The position numbers were made by a program, and so were the translations under genes. The notes under the pieces were generated by a model. The model did not search any database. It was not told the origin of the DNA and worked only from the letters and a program-made list of their open reading frames with translations. This document shows positions 39,323-48,971 of a stretch of 64,000 bases of DNA, in pieces. This DNA comes from Microbulbifer sp. YPW16. GTDB taxonomy: Bacteria > Pseudomonadota > Gammaproteobacteria > Pseudomonadales > Cellvibrionaceae. The stretch lies in assembly GCF_021290385.1 (NCBI RefSeq), contig NZ_CP089928.1, positions 976,501 to 1,040,500 on the forward strand. Direction: 5' to 3'. Within the stretch, counting starts at the first letter, position 1. The number at the start of each line of letters is the position of its first letter.

Positions 39323-40270
39323 TCAGCCTGCCGGTGACAACCCCAGCCCGCTATCAAACGGCTTGCTGGCCAGGTTCCGCGCATACTCGAGGAAGCTCCG
39401 GGCCGCCGGGGACAGTGGGCGCGAGTGACGCCGCGCCAGGTACCAGCGCGTATCGATTGGCAATTGCTGCACATCCAGTACTGCCAGCCCCGCACTGCCA
39501 CCAAAAGCCAGCGTGTGTTCGGACAGGATGGACACACCGAGTCCCGACATGACCGCGTGCTTGATCGCTTCGTTGCTCTCGATGGTCATGCGCACATTGA
39601 GTTCCTCACCCTCGCGCTCCAGGAATCGCTCGATCGCATGCCGGGTACCCGAGCCCTCCTCCCGGCGCAGGAACGGGAGCCCGGCGAACTCCGCCAGCGG
39701 GATATCCTTCTTGCCCGCCAGGGGATGGTTTTCCGGGGCGATGGCAACCAGCCGGTTGGGCAGGAACTCCACCAGTTCCAGGTCCGGGTTATCCGGCGGA
39801 TGGCTGAATACATAGAAGTCATCCTCGTCCTCGGCGGTCCGCGCGATGATCTGGCGCCGGTTGCCCACGCGAAAGCGGATATCCAGCTGCGGGTGCTGGT
39901 CGTAAAACTCACCGATCAGGTGGGGGATAAAGTATTTCGCCGTGGTCACCACCGCCAGGTGCAGGCTGCCCGTCTCCAGCCCGCGCAGGTTCGCCAGCTT
40001 CAGGTCCAGGTATTCATAGCAGCGCAGTATCTCGCGGGCGCTCTCCACCAGGGCCAGCCCCGCCTCGGTAAAACGCAACTGCCTGCCCACCGAATAGTAG
40101 AGTGGCAGGCCCACTGCATCGGCCAGCTTGGCCAGCTGCATGGAGACACTGGGCTGGGTCAGGTGCAGCTGGCGCGCGGCGGCACTGATACTGCGGTGCT
40201 CAAATACCACCAGGATGATTTCCAGCTGCCGCACGGTGCCGATATGGGCATGAACGCGGTGAGAGACCAT
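39323..40270 (-). CDS. LysR family regulator (CbbR/CmpR-like)
   Basis: 315 residues. N-terminal winged helix-turn-helix (EHRSISAAARQLHLTQPSVSMQLAKL) and a periplasmic-binding-like effector domain. The start TVRQLEIILVVFEHRS and the segment GLETGSLHLAVVTTAKYFIPHLIGEF are characteristic of the CbbR/CmpR branch, which controls carbon fixation or inorganic-carbon uptake. Divergent from a bicarbonate-carrier operon, so it very probably regulates it (inference). No Rubisco gene is in the window. Confidence 0.9.
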   Translation of the reverse strand: MVSHRVHAHIGTVRQLEIILVVFEHRSISAAARQLHLTQPSVSMQLAKLADAVGLPLYYSVGRQLRFTEAGLALVESAREILRCYEYLDLKLANLRGLETGSLHLAVVTTAKYFIPHLIGEFYDQHPQLDIRFRVGNRRQIIARTAEDEDDFYVFSHPPDNPDLELVEFLPNRLVAIAPENHPLAGKKDIPLAEFAGLPFLRREEGSGTRHAIERFLEREGEELNVRMTIESNEAIKHAVMSGLGVSILSEHTLAFGGSAGLAVLDVQQLPIDTRWYLARRHSRPLSPAARSFLEYARNLASKPFDSGLGLSPAG

Positions 40271-40381
40271 TTGCCACCTATAATCAAAAGTCTATAGAAG
40301 GTATTTTAATTATCTATTTTTATCTATTAAAGCCCTTGTCGATAATGCGCGCCAATTCGGACACTGTGACAAGGGGGAACC
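40271..40381. promoter_or_regulatory. Divergent regulatory region, LysR gene / bicarbonate operon
   Basis: A 111-base AT-rich gap, strikingly poorer in GC than its surroundings, contains the repeated TATCTATT-type tracts expected around LysR T-N11-A sites and a possible -10 box GATAAT at about 40340 for the rightward operon. I infer it holds both promoters and the LysR operator. A single exact site cannot be defined by eye. Confidence 0.45.
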
Positions 40382-40594
40382 ATGACAAAAGCCCAACTCC
40401 TGTTTGGTATGGCCGTCGGCACGGCCGTGGCGGCACTGGGTATCACACTCAATGCGGCCGAGATCACCGGTAACGCCCTGGCAGGCACCGGCCTGCTGGT
40501 CCTGCTGGTCAATAGCGCATACTGGGCGCTGGAGCGCAGGGCCGCCCGGCCAGCGGCACCGGCCGGAGCCACCGTCCGCGATGGGGTGGCCTGA
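40382..40594 (+). CDS. Small membrane protein before the bicarbonate carrier
   Basis: 70 residues with two likely membrane helices (LLFGMAVGTAVAALGITLNA and NALAGTGLLVLLVNSAYWAL) and an Arg/Ala-rich tail. The TGA stop is 2 bases from the start of the carrier gene, so the two are translationally coupled. I recognise no family. SbtA carriers of cyanobacteria are paired with the PII-like protein SbtB; none is present here, and this small protein occupies the partner position. Accessory function is only an inference. Confidence 0.7.
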   Translation: MTKAQLLFGMAVGTAVAALGITLNAAEITGNALAGTGLLVLLVNSAYWALERRAARPAAPAGATVRDGVA

Positions 40595-40596
40595 GC

Positions 40597-41547
40597 ATGC
40601 AGCTGGATATCGTTGTCGGCTTCTTCATCCTGGGGGCCTTCGCCCAGCTGGTGCGCAGCGACCTGCGCCTGCCGGAGAGTCTCTACAAGTCCTGCGTGAT
40701 CTTCCTGTTGCTGGCCATCGGCCTGAAAGGCGGCGCCGCCCTCAGCAAGTCACCCATCACAACCCTGCTGCCGCAATCCATGGCGGTGGTGGCCTTTGGC
40801 GCCCTGCTGCCCCTGGTGGCATTCCCGATCCTCCGCTATATCGGCCGCTGGTCGCGGATCGATGCCGCCGCCACCGCAGCGCACTATGGCTCGGTGAGCG
40901 TCGCCACCTATGCCGTGGCGATTGCCCTGCTGGAGAGCCGCGGGGTCGACTACGAGGCCTACTTCCCGCTGTTCGTGGCCCTGCTGGAAGTACCGGCCAT
41001 CATTATCGGCATCCTGCTGGCAGGGACAGCTGCAACCAGTAGCGGCGGCGCCAGCCGGGGCGCGGACTGGGGCAAGATCATCCGTGAGATATTCCTCAAC
41101 CAGGGTGTGCTCCTGCTACTCGGAGGCATCGCCATCGGCGCCTGGGCCGGCGACCGCACCGTATCGGTGATGCCCTTCTTCGGCGACCTGTTCCACGGCG
41201 TGCTGGCGCTGTTCCTGCTGGAGATGGGCCGGGTGGCAGCGGAGCGCCTGCCCACTATCCGCCGGCAGGGCGCCTTCCTGCTCAGCTTCGGCGTACTGAT
41301 GCCGCTGCTCGGCGCCGCCGGGGGGGCCGCCCTCGCCGGCCTGCTGGGCCTGAGCCCCGGCGGCATCGTGCTGCTGGCGGTGCTCGGCAGCAGCGCCTCC
41401 TACATTGCCGTGCCGGCAGCCATGGCGGTGGCACTGCCTCAGGCCAACGCCAGCCTGTCGATCACCCTGTCACTGGCAATCACTTTTCCCTTCAACGTGC
41501 TGGTGGCCATCCCGGCCTACCTGGCACTGGTCCAACACTGGAGTTAA
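40597..41547 (+). CDS. Sodium-dependent bicarbonate transporter family protein (SbtA-like)
   Basis: 316 residues with about ten membrane helices. RLPESLYKSCVIFLLLAIGLKGG near residue 28 and AHYGSVSVATYAVA near residue 98 are SbtA signatures; the second half repeats the fold (LLGLSPGGIVLLAVLGSSASYIAVPAAM). SbtA imports HCO3– with Na+. A charged central loop follows LLAGTAATSSGG. It stands directly before purE (6-base gap to the GTG start), and PurK uses bicarbonate, which offers a reason for the linkage. Transport activity in this branch has to be assumed from homology. Confidence 0.85.
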   Translation: MQLDIVVGFFILGAFAQLVRSDLRLPESLYKSCVIFLLLAIGLKGGAALSKSPITTLLPQSMAVVAFGALLPLVAFPILRYIGRWSRIDAAATAAHYGSVSVATYAVAIALLESRGVDYEAYFPLFVALLEVPAIIIGILLAGTAATSSGGASRGADWGKIIREIFLNQGVLLLLGGIAIGAWAGDRTVSVMPFFGDLFHGVLALFLLEMGRVAAERLPTIRRQGAFLLSFGVLMPLLGAAGGAALAGLLGLSPGGIVLLAVLGSSASYIAVPAAMAVALPQANASLSITLSLAITFPFNVLVAIPAYLALVQHWS

Positions 41548-41553
41548 CGCAAC

Positions 41554-42045
41554 GTGGAAATAATCAATTTTGAAAAGGTCATGATCGTGATGGGCTCCCG
41601 TTCCGACTGGCCCACCATGAAGAATGCGACCCTGCCACTCACCGACCTGGAAGTTCCCCACGCTGCGGCTGTCGTGTCCGCGCACCGCACGCCCCACCGG
41701 ATGGTGGAATTTGCCGAGCGTGCCCGGGATGCCGGCACCCAGGTCATCATCGCCGGTGCCGGTGGCTCGGCTCACCTGCCCGGCATGATCGCCGCACTCA
41801 GCCCGCTGCCGGTGATTGCCGTACCGGTGGAAAGCAAATTCATGACCGGGATGGATAGCCTCCTGTCCATCGTGCAAATGCCAAAAGGCATCGCCGTCGC
41901 CACACAGGCGGTGGGGAACTCTGGCGCGTTCAATGCCGGGCTGATGGCCGCACAGATGCTGTCGCTTGCCGATCAGCAACTGGCAGAGCGTCTCGTCGCC
42001 TGGCGGGAAAAGCAGAGCGCACAGGTACCGCTGGAGGTCGAATAA
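41554..42045 (+). CDS. purE: 5-(carboxyamino)imidazole ribonucleotide mutase
   Basis: 163 residues in class I PurE. VMIVMGSRSDWPTMKNA is the N-terminal substrate loop, SAHRTPHRMVEFA contains the catalytic His, and AGAGGSAHLPGMIA the second conserved loop. Converts N5-CAIR to CAIR in purine synthesis (octamer, cytosol). Start is a GTG 6 bases after the carrier stop; an ATG nine codons later (41581), preceded by AAAAGG, is a realistic alternative. Two bases separate it from purK. Confidence 0.94.
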   Translation: MEIINFEKVMIVMGSRSDWPTMKNATLPLTDLEVPHAAAVVSAHRTPHRMVEFAERARDAGTQVIIAGAGGSAHLPGMIAALSPLPVIAVPVESKFMTGMDSLLSIVQMPKGIAVATQAVGNSGAFNAGLMAAQMLSLADQQLAERLVAWREKQSAQVPLEVE

Positions 42046-42047
42046 TC

Positions 42048-43172
42048 ATGAACCACCGTGTCGGGATTATCGGTTGCGGACAGCTGGCCCGGATGATGGC
42101 TCAGGAGGGCCAGGCACTCGGGCTGGAATTCGCTTTCATTGCGCTGGGAAAGGAAAATGTCACCTGTGTGAAAGGCCTCGGGGAAATCGTCCGGGCAGGT
42201 GAAGCCCCCGATCCCGCGGCGCTGTACCAGGCCCTTGGCTCCCCGGAAGTAATCACCACCGAGCGCGAGGATGTGCCCCTCGACCTGCTGCGCGCGCTGG
42301 AAGATTTCTGTCCGGTTTACCCGCGTCCGGATGCCGTGGCCAAGACCCAGCACCGCCTGCGGGAAAAACTCTCACTGCTGGAATCTGGGATTCCCGTCGC
42401 ACCATTTCTCCCCGCCGGGGACGCCCACGAAATCAGCCGGGCAATCCGTTACCTCGGCTACCCGGCGTTTATCAAGGCCTGCGAAAGCGGCTATGACGGC
42501 AAGAACCAGTGGCGTATCGATAGTCCGGCGCAGCTGGAAAAAATTCGCGGCGAGATTGGCAACCTGCCCTGCGTGGTGGAAAAAGGCGTGCCCTTCACGC
42601 GCGAGGTTTCCATCATTGGCGTACGCAGCGCCAGCGGCGAGACCCGCACCTACGCCATGGCCGAAAACCTGCATGTGAACGGCACCCTGCTGGTCTCACG
42701 GGCACCGGTGCCACAGCGGGACGATGAACAGCTGGATACCGCACACCGCTACCTGGAAACACTGCTGCGGGACTGGGACTATGTGGGCGTGCTCGCCATG
42801 GAATGCTTTGTCACCGCTTCCGGTGTGCTGGTCAACGAGCTGGCCCCGCGGGTCCACAACAGTGGCCACTGGAGCCTGGGCGGCGCCGCCACCAGCCAGT
42901 TTGCCAACCACCTGCGGGCGATACTGGATATGCCCCTGGGGGATACCCACTGCGATCGCCCGGCGGCCATGGTCAATATGCTCGGCATTGATACCGCTCC
43001 GGAGACACCCAACGAGGGTGTGTGGGTTTACGGAAAATCCCCGCGCCCGGGCCGCAAGCTGGGCCACGTCCTGCTGCTCGACGAGGTCAGTGCGCGCCTG
43101 GACCGGCGGGTGGAGCAGCTACTGGCGGAACTGTACCCAGAGCGGCAGACGCGGCTCGCGGCCAGCGCCTGA
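42048..43172 (+). CDS. purK: N5-carboxyaminoimidazole ribonucleotide synthetase
   Basis: 374 residues, ATP-grasp. VGIIGCGQLARMMAQEGQALG is the N-terminal nucleotide loop, YPAFIKACESGYDGKNQW the ATP-binding loop and NELAPRVHNSGHWS the metal/active-site loop. Uses ATP and bicarbonate to carboxylate AIR to N5-CAIR, the substrate of PurE. Part of the unit small protein–carrier–purE–purK. Convergent with mrpG. Confidence 0.95.
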   Translation: MNHRVGIIGCGQLARMMAQEGQALGLEFAFIALGKENVTCVKGLGEIVRAGEAPDPAALYQALGSPEVITTEREDVPLDLLRALEDFCPVYPRPDAVAKTQHRLREKLSLLESGIPVAPFLPAGDAHEISRAIRYLGYPAFIKACESGYDGKNQWRIDSPAQLEKIRGEIGNLPCVVEKGVPFTREVSIIGVRSASGETRTYAMAENLHVNGTLLVSRAPVPQRDDEQLDTAHRYLETLLRDWDYVGVLAMECFVTASGVLVNELAPRVHNSGHWSLGGAATSQFANHLRAILDMPLGDTHCDRPAAMVNMLGIDTAPETPNEGVWVYGKSPRPGRKLGHVLLLDEVSARLDRRVEQLLAELYPERQTRLAASA

Positions 43173-43208
43173 ATACGCGGTAGATCCAAGCCCAGTATGG
43201 CCAAAACT

Positions 43209-43556
43209 TCAGCCATCCTCGGCCGGCGCCGCCGGCCGGGGATCGTCTTCCAGGACCGTATCCTCCCACATGGGTGAGCGGGTGCGGAATGCCGCCCGCG
43301 CAATCATATGGGCGCCGACGGGTACCGTAAGCAACAGGAACAGAATTGCTGCCACTGCCCGCGCAGTGACCTTTGCATCCTGGAAAAGGATCGCAACACC
43401 CGCCAGCAGCAGGCCACAGCACAGTGTGGCAGCCTTGCCCGATGTACTCATACGCATGTAAATATCCGGCATACGCACCAGCCCGAGAGCAGCGGTAAAG
43501 CCGAAGAAGCTGCCCCCGAGAATCAATGCCGCAATCAGCCATTCAGTGATCCACAT
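43209..43556 (-). CDS. mrpG: Mrp-type Na+/H+ antiporter subunit G
   Basis: 115 residues, three membrane helices. GFTAALGLVRMPDIYMRMSTSGKAATL is the MnhG/MrpG/PhaG signature. Last gene of the seven-subunit operon; it overlaps mrpF by 14 bases. The ATG at MWITEWL was chosen because the extra 21 residues upstream overlap mrpF deeply and are not hydrophobic. A structural subunit of the antiporter complex in the inner membrane. Confidence 0.92.
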   Translation of the reverse strand: MWITEWLIAALILGGSFFGFTAALGLVRMPDIYMRMSTSGKAATLCCGLLLAGVAILFQDAKVTARAVAAILFLLLTVPVGAHMIARAAFRTRSPMWEDTVLEDDPRPAAPAEDG

Positions 43557-43884
43557 CGTTTTTCCCCCTGTCAGTTTCGGGTTGCTCCCGCAACACACTG
43601 CGCTCCACGAAATGGGCAAACGCCACCGTCACCAGGAATGCCACCAATGCCAGCGCGATTGCCGCATCGAGGTACACCGCCCGTCCGGAAGCGATCGCCA
43701 GCAAAGCGCAGTAAGCCACAGCGAGGATATTCAGTACGTCCAGGGCGACTACGCGATCCGCCAGTGACGGCCCGCGGGCCAGGCGATAGAAACACAGGCC
43801 AAGCGCCAGCAGCAGCAGCCACGAGGCAATATTGGCCGCCAGCGCCAGCAGTGGCGACCTACCCTCCACAATAACTTCCAACAT
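43543..43884 (-). CDS. mrpF: Mrp-type Na+/H+ antiporter subunit F
   Basis: 113 residues, three membrane helices. YRLARGPSLADRVVALDVLNILAVA is the MrpF signature, with the conserved Asp pair. MrpF subunits are associated with sodium (and bile-salt) transport in the complex. Overlaps mrpE by one base and mrpG by 14. Confidence 0.92.
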   Translation of the reverse strand: MLEVIVEGRSPLLALAANIASWLLLLALGLCFYRLARGPSLADRVVALDVLNILAVAYCALLAIASGRAVYLDAAIALALVAFLVTVAFAHFVERSVLREQPETDRGKNDVDH

Positions 43885-44357
43885 CAGTCGAGTACCTCCC
43901 TCACCCGCTTCTCCAGCCCCTCGCGAAGCTCCCGCCGGAACTGCTCTGGATCACCGACAAACATGGTGTGCACATACAGGGCGTTTGCCGTGGGCGAGAC
44001 ATCGAGGACCAGGGTACCGGGAGTCAGTGATATCAGCTGCGACAGCAGCAACACCTGGTTGCGCTCCCGCAATTCAACTGGCACACGGATTACCCGTGGC
44101 TGACTGCGCCGGACGGGCGAGAGCACCTCCCGTGCCGTGCGCCATCCAGACACCAGCAGCTCGCGCAGGAAATAAATGAGTAGTCCCAGGGCCTTTGGCA
44201 ATCGCCGAAAGTAATCCCGTCCCCCGGTCTCAAGCGGGGACAGTGCCAGAGCTGCATAACCGATGGCGAAACCGGCCAGGAAATTCAGCAGTGAAGCGTT
44301 TCCAGTCAGGGCTGACCAGCTGATTGCCAACAGTATGTTTAAAAGGAAGAGCTTCAT
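43884..44357 (-). CDS. mrpE: Mrp-type Na+/H+ antiporter subunit E
   Basis: 157 residues with membrane helices in the first half and a soluble second half (RSQPRVIRVPVELRERNQVLLLSQLISLTPGTLVLDVS). That stretch, especially SLTPGTLVLDV, is the MrpE signature. Structural subunit in the inner membrane; follows mrpD by 19 bases. Confidence 0.93.
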   Translation of the reverse strand: MKLFLLNILLAISWSALTGNASLLNFLAGFAIGYAALALSPLETGGRDYFRRLPKALGLLIYFLRELLVSGWRTAREVLSPVRRSQPRVIRVPVELRERNQVLLLSQLISLTPGTLVLDVSPTANALYVHTMFVGDPEQFRRELREGLEKRVREVLD

Positions 44358-44376
44358 ACCCCACTACCTCCGCATA

Positions 44377-45882
44377 TCAGTCAGGCGACTGCGATAAAAC
44401 CGCATCGATATAGCCAGCCGGATTCAGAAGTTCATCTGCCGTATCCCTGGCAAATGTAATCAGGGGTTCCGGATAGATCCCCATCGCTACTGTTACCAGG
44501 ACCAGCAACAGGGATGGCACCACTCGCTGCCACTGCTCAGGCCTGCCCAGCGCAGCCAGTGCCAGCGCCCCACCGCCCGGGTGTTCCTTCCAGAATGCCT
44601 CGGCCCAAATTTTGCTCATCGAGAATAGCGTCAGCGCCCCGGTGACCAGCAGGACCGCGGCCACCCAATAAGACGCCTCTTCCAGGCTGGCGGTTACCAG
44701 AAGCAGTTTGGCCCAGAACCCGGACAGTGGTGGGAAACCGGCAAGGCTGAACGCGGCAATAAAAAACAGCGTCGCCATCAATGGGCTGGCCCGGTACACC
44801 CCCCCGATCTGTGCCAGCTCGAAGCTTCCGGCCATTCTCCTGACTGTGCCGCTGATCAGCAGCAGGTTCGTCTTGGCCACGATGTTATGAATCATGTAAA
44901 AGACCGCCCCAGCCAGGGCCAACGGGGTGAAAAGGGCCAGCCCCAGCACCAGGAAACCGATCTGGCTGATGATGTGAAACGCCAGTATGCGACGGAATTC
45001 ATACTGGGCTGCGGCCCCGAGAACACCTGTGAGCATGGTCAGTAACGCTGCTACCAGCAGCAGGTTGTGGGCAAATTCGAGGTCAGCAGGGAACACCAGG
45101 GTAAAGGTACGAATCAGCGCGTAGACTCCTACCTTGGTGAGTAAACCGGCAAAGACCGCCGTCACCGCTACCGGGGGGACGTGATAAGAGGCCGGCAACC
45201 AGAAAAACAGCGGAAACAGTGCCGCCTTGATACCGAAGGCACCGATCAACAATACCGCTAGCGCGTTCACCGCCACCGACTCACCCTGCGCTGCAATAGC
45301 CAGGTGCAGGTCGGCTAGGTTGAGGGTGCCGGTAAGCCCGTAGACCAGGCCAATGGCAGTCAGCATCAGCAGGGTGGAAACAAGGTTCAGGGCCACATAC
45401 TTTATGCCACCATCGACCTGCTGCCGCTCGCCCCCGAGCACCAGCAGTGCGAACGAGGCTATCAGCATTACCTCGAACCAGACATAAAGGTTGAACAGGT
45501 CGCCGGTGACAAAACTCCCACAGACACCCGCCAGCAATAGCTGGAAAAAACCCTGGAAACCCAGGCGCTCGCGCCGCCGGTCGATATCCGCGAGCGCAAA
45601 TACCCCCACGGCCAGCCCCACCAGGCCAGTGACCAGGAGCATGATCGCACTGAGACGGTCCACAACCAGGGTAATACCGAAAGGTGCAGGCCAGTTACCC
45701 ATCTGGGCAACGAGCGGCCCCTGCCGCGAAACCGATGCAAAGATCCAGGCCGTGACAAGCAGCAGCAGGCCGCAACCCAGCAGGCTGATACCGCGAGCCA
45801 GCCCGGTGTTGCGCCTGGCTGCGAAAGCCAGCAGTCCGCTGGCGATCGGCAACAGGAATGGCAGCGCCAGCAACCAGCCCAA
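44377..45882 (-). CDS. mrpD: Mrp-type Na+/H+ antiporter subunit D
   Basis: 501 residues, about 14 helices, homologous to the NuoM/N antiporter-like subunits of complex I. LFNLYVWFEVMLIASFALLVLG holds the conserved Glu of helix 5, FGIKAALFPLFFWLPASYHVPP the conserved Lys of helix 7, and AGFPPLSGFWAKLLL a further signature. One of two proton-pumping subunits of the complex. Stop-to-start distance to mrpC is one base. Confidence 0.95.
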   Translation of the reverse strand: MGWLLALPFLLPIASGLLAFAARRNTGLARGISLLGCGLLLLVTAWIFASVSRQGPLVAQMGNWPAPFGITLVVDRLSAIMLLVTGLVGLAVGVFALADIDRRRERLGFQGFFQLLLAGVCGSFVTGDLFNLYVWFEVMLIASFALLVLGGERQQVDGGIKYVALNLVSTLLMLTAIGLVYGLTGTLNLADLHLAIAAQGESVAVNALAVLLIGAFGIKAALFPLFFWLPASYHVPPVAVTAVFAGLLTKVGVYALIRTFTLVFPADLEFAHNLLLVAALLTMLTGVLGAAAQYEFRRILAFHIISQIGFLVLGLALFTPLALAGAVFYMIHNIVAKTNLLLISGTVRRMAGSFELAQIGGVYRASPLMATLFFIAAFSLAGFPPLSGFWAKLLLVTASLEEASYWVAAVLLVTGALTLFSMSKIWAEAFWKEHPGGGALALAALGRPEQWQRVVPSLLLVLVTVAMGIYPEPLITFARDTADELLNPAGYIDAVLSQSPD

Positions 45883-45883
45883 G

Positions 45884-46252
45884 TCAGTGCTCCCCGCCCG
45901 CAGCGGGCGGTTCCGCCAGGCGCATGGTGTCCGAATTCAATGTGCCCAGCTGCCGGTAGCAACTGACCACCAACGCCAGCGTAAAGGCCAGCAGGCCAAA
46001 GCCGATCACGATTGCCGTGAGGATCATAGCCTGCGGCAGGGCGTTGGCTACCGGCACGGGCGGGACATCGAGGCCCTCGGGGACCAGCGGCGGCACGGCG
46101 CGGGTCAATCTCCCGGCCGCAAAAATGGCCAGGTTGGCCGCATTGCTAAGCAAAATCAGCCCGAAGAGGTAACGTAAAAGATTTGGCGCCAGCATCAGGT
46201 AAACCCCAGTAGCGGTCATGGCACCAACCAGTACAGCCAGGGCCGTCTCCAC
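45884..46252 (-). CDS. mrpC: Mrp-type Na+/H+ antiporter subunit C
   Basis: 122 residues, three helices, NuoK-like. GLILLSNAANLAIFAAGRLT and LPQAMILTAIVIGFGLLAF (with the conserved DPLPQALVLTAIVI-type motif changed to ANALPQAM) identify MrpC. Two bases separate it from mrpB. Confidence 0.93.
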   Translation of the reverse strand: METALAVLVGAMTATGVYLMLAPNLLRYLFGLILLSNAANLAIFAAGRLTRAVPPLVPEGLDVPPVPVANALPQAMILTAIVIGFGLLAFTLALVVSCYRQLGTLNSDTMRLAEPPAAGGEH

Positions 46253-46254
46253 AA

Positions 46255-46671
46255 TCAGTCCTCCTCCAGCACAAAGAACAGGGTCAGCACCGAACCCACC
46301 ACCGCCAGGTAGATACCGGTATCGAACAGCAACACATTGCTGATTGGTATGCCCTTGGCGGTTTCACTGCCACCGATAAACAACCACAGCCCCGTAAAGG
46401 GCGGCAAACCCGCAAGCGCTGCCAGTGAGCCCGCTGCGGCGGCCAGCAGCGCGCCCGCTGCCGCAAGGCGAGCGGGAGCCACACGCAGCGAGGCGCGCGC
46501 CGCGGCCATCCCCCAGGCCAGCGCGTAAAGGATGAATGCCGCGGCGGCAATCAGGCCCGCAATAAACCCTCCGCCGGGCTGGTTGTGGCCGCGGAGCAAC
46601 ATGTACACGGAAAACAGGAGTATCAGGGCCACCAGCAACCGGGTCGCGCCCTGGAGGATAATCGAATTCAC
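46255..46671 (-). CDS. mrpB: Mrp-type Na+/H+ antiporter subunit B
   Basis: 138 residues from a GTG start ([13 protein letters not shown]). [23 protein letters not shown] is the diagnostic MnhB/MrpB motif and [14 protein letters not shown] follows. Four membrane helices. The GTG overlaps the mrpA stop by 4 bases. A much longer open frame runs upstream antisense-like through mrpA and was rejected. Confidence 0.92.
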   Translation of the reverse strand: MNSIILQGATRLLVALILLFSVYMLLRGHNQPGGGFIAGLIAAAAFILYALAWGMAAARASLRVAPARLAAAGALLAAAAGSLAALAGLPPFTGLWLFIGGSETAKGIPISNVLLFDTGIYLAVVGSVLTLFFVLEED

Positions 46672-48971
46672 GGTTGCCGCTTCCCTCCTGCCGCTTTGCC
46701 GCCGCGTAATCGCTGCCCCAACAGCGACGCAGCACCCACCGCTGCAACCAGGACCACCAATACCTCCCCGAAAGTATCCAGTGCGCGAAAGTCCACCAGG
46801 ATGACATTGACGATGTTGCGGCCGTAGGCTTGCGCCACTGCTGCCTGCTCGAAAAAGCTCCTGGTGGGACTGGTAAACGGCTGTTCCAGGACCGCGAGCA
46901 TAGTGAGGGACACAGCACTGCCCACCAGTAACGCCAGCAGTGCGTCCCAGGGGCGAAATCCAGCAATATGGGCACCGGACAGTACCGGCAGCCGGTGCAG
47001 GGTCATTGCCACCAGCACCAGGAACAGGGTTTCCACCAACAACTGGGTAATCGCGACATCCGGCGCACCAAAGAAGAGATAAATCAGCGCAATCCCCACG
47101 CCCAGGGCTCCCAGGCTGCAGATCGCTGCCAACGGCGCCCGACTGGTTGTCGCAAACAGGGCCCCGGTCAGGACCAGCACCAGTGCCGCCCACTCCTTGA
47201 CCGTGAGTTCCGGCCAGGACAAACCCATCGATAAAACACCGCCTTCCGCCAGCACCCACAGCAGCACGATCGCCACACTGGCAAACACCACCGCCAGGTA
47301 ATGCCTGAGGATGCCATGCTGCAGAAAGCGAGTCTGTACCGTGGCCAGGTGCCTGAACAGCGCCAGTGCCCGGTCCCAACTGTGGTCGGCACTGACAGGT
47401 AGCAGGCGTGCCAACCTGTCAAACACCGACCGCAGCCGCCGCTGGCCGAGGAAGATCGTCGTGCCGAGTAACAGCGTCACCACACTGAGGAAAAACGGCA
47501 GGTTAATTCCGTGCCAGAGTTTCAGCTTCACTGTCTCCGGCCGCCCCAGGACCGCAGTGACGGCCGGCTGCACCAGACTTTCTGCCACCAGCCCCGGCGC
47601 CAGCCCAAACGTCAGCCCCAGGCCAGCGAGCAGCAGTGGCCCGGCCAGCAGTCCCGGCGTCGCCTCTCGTGTCGAGCGGAGCCCGGCCGGCAAACGACCC
47701 CAGAAGGGTTTCAACACTACCGTCGCCGCCACCGCCACCATCAGCGCATTGGCGAACACGGCCGCGCCGGCCACCAGCAGGGGCTCAGAGGCAATCGCCA
47801 GTGCGCCCTCGTACTTGAGCTCCTTGCCAATAAAACCGAGAAATGGCGGGAACCCCGCCATCGACAGGCCCGCCGCAAGTGCTGCGATAAATGTCACCGG
47901 CAAACGTGCAGCCAGTCCCCCCAGGGAGCCGAGCTCCCGTGTACCCGCCTGGTGATCGATGATCCCCACCACCATAAAAAGTGCCGCTTTATAAAAAGAG
48001 TGCACCAGGATAAATGTCATGGCTGCGGCGATCGCGACCGATGCTTCCGAGCCGAGGAACATGGTCAAGGTGCCCAGGGCGACAACGGTGGTATAAGCGA
48101 GCGCCAGTTTGAGGTCTGTCTGGCGCAGGGCCAGTACTGCGGCAATCACTGCAGTGCCGGCCCCCACCAGCGTCAGCGTCCACATCCACAGATCGGTATA
48201 TCCCAGCACCGGATGCAGCCGCGCTATCAGGTAGATACCCGCCTTGACCATGGTTGCCGAATGCAGGTAAGCGCTAACCGGTGTAGGTGCCGCCATGGCA
48301 TTGGGTAGCCAGAAGTGGAGCGGCACCTGTGCCGACTTCGCAAACGTGCCCAGCAACACCAGGATCAGTATCGGTCCGTAAAGCCCATGGCTGCGGACGA
48401 TCTCTCCCTGTCCCAGTACGGTAGAGAGGTCGTAACTTCCGACTACCATCCCCAGCAGTACCAGACCGGCCAGCAGGCATAACCCACCGAGCGCGGTCAC
48501 CAGTAATGCCTGCAAGGCGGCACGCCGGGCCGTCTCGCTGGAGTGGTCAAAACCGATCAACAGGTAGCTGGCAATGGTGGTGACTTCCCAGAAGACGAAC
48601 AGGGTGATGAGGTTCCCCGCCAACACCAGGCCCAGCATGCCCAGCATGAACAGCAGCAGCGACAGATAGAAGCGACGCAACAATGCGTGCCCCGCAAGAT
48701 AACTGCCTGCATAAAGGGTTACGAAAACACCGATCCCACTGATCAGTAACGCAAACAGCAGGCTGAGGCCGTCGACGAGGAAATCCAGCGACACACCGAG
48801 ACTGGGCACCCAGGGCAGGGCAAATTCCAGCGAGCCGTGTTCGCGCACGGTCCCTACCATGGAAAGCAGCCACAGCGACAGGCACAGCGGCACTGCCAGT
48901 ACCACCAGGGTCAGCGCTATCTCGCTTCGCCGGCCCGGCGCCATTGCAACGGTATGCTTCCTGCCAACCAT
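46668..48971 (-). CDS. mrpA: Mrp-type Na+/H+ antiporter subunit A
   Basis: 767 residues with about 20 membrane helices: a NuoL-like N-terminal part ([22 protein letters not shown] with the conserved Glu, [26 protein letters not shown] with the proton-path Lys/His) and an MrpA-specific C-terminal part ending in [22 protein letters not shown] and an MbhE-like segment. Main ion-translocating subunit. First gene of mrpABCDEFG; all seven subunits are separate, so it is a group-1 type complex. The complex exports Na+ in exchange for H+ and helps in alkaline or saline conditions. Confidence 0.94.
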   Translation of the reverse strand: MVGRKHTVAMAPGRRSEIALTLVVLAVPLCLSLWLLSMVGTVREHGSLEFALPWVPSLGVSLDFLVDGLSLLFALLISGIGVFVTLYAGSYLAGHALLRRFYLSLLLFMLGMLGLVLAGNLITLFVFWEVTTIASYLLIGFDHSSETARRAALQALLVTALGGLCLLAGLVLLGMVVGSYDLSTVLGQGEIVRSHGLYGPILILVLLGTFAKSAQVPLHFWLPNAMAAPTPVSAYLHSATMVKAGIYLIARLHPVLGYTDLWMWTLTLVGAGTAVIAAVLALRQTDLKLALAYTTVVALGTLTMFLGSEASVAIAAAMTFILVHSFYKAALFMVVGIIDHQAGTRELGSLGGLAARLPVTFIAALAAGLSMAGFPPFLGFIGKELKYEGALAIASEPLLVAGAAVFANALMVAVAATVVLKPFWGRLPAGLRSTREATPGLLAGPLLLAGLGLTFGLAPGLVAESLVQPAVTAVLGRPETVKLKLWHGINLPFFLSVVTLLLGTTIFLGQRRLRSVFDRLARLLPVSADHSWDRALALFRHLATVQTRFLQHGILRHYLAVVFASVAIVLLWVLAEGGVLSMGLSWPELTVKEWAALVLVLTGALFATTSRAPLAAICSLGALGVGIALIYLFFGAPDVAITQLLVETLFLVLVAMTLHRLPVLSGAHIAGFRPWDALLALLVGSAVSLTMLAVLEQPFTSPTRSFFEQAAVAQAYGRNIVNVILVDFRALDTFGEVLVVLVAAVGAASLLGQRLRGGKAAGGKRQP

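Noticed and set aside
46672-47379. N-terminal extension of mrpB by about 236 codons
   Set aside because: It is the +1 shadow of mrpA; MrpB proteins start at the [13 protein letters not shown] position.
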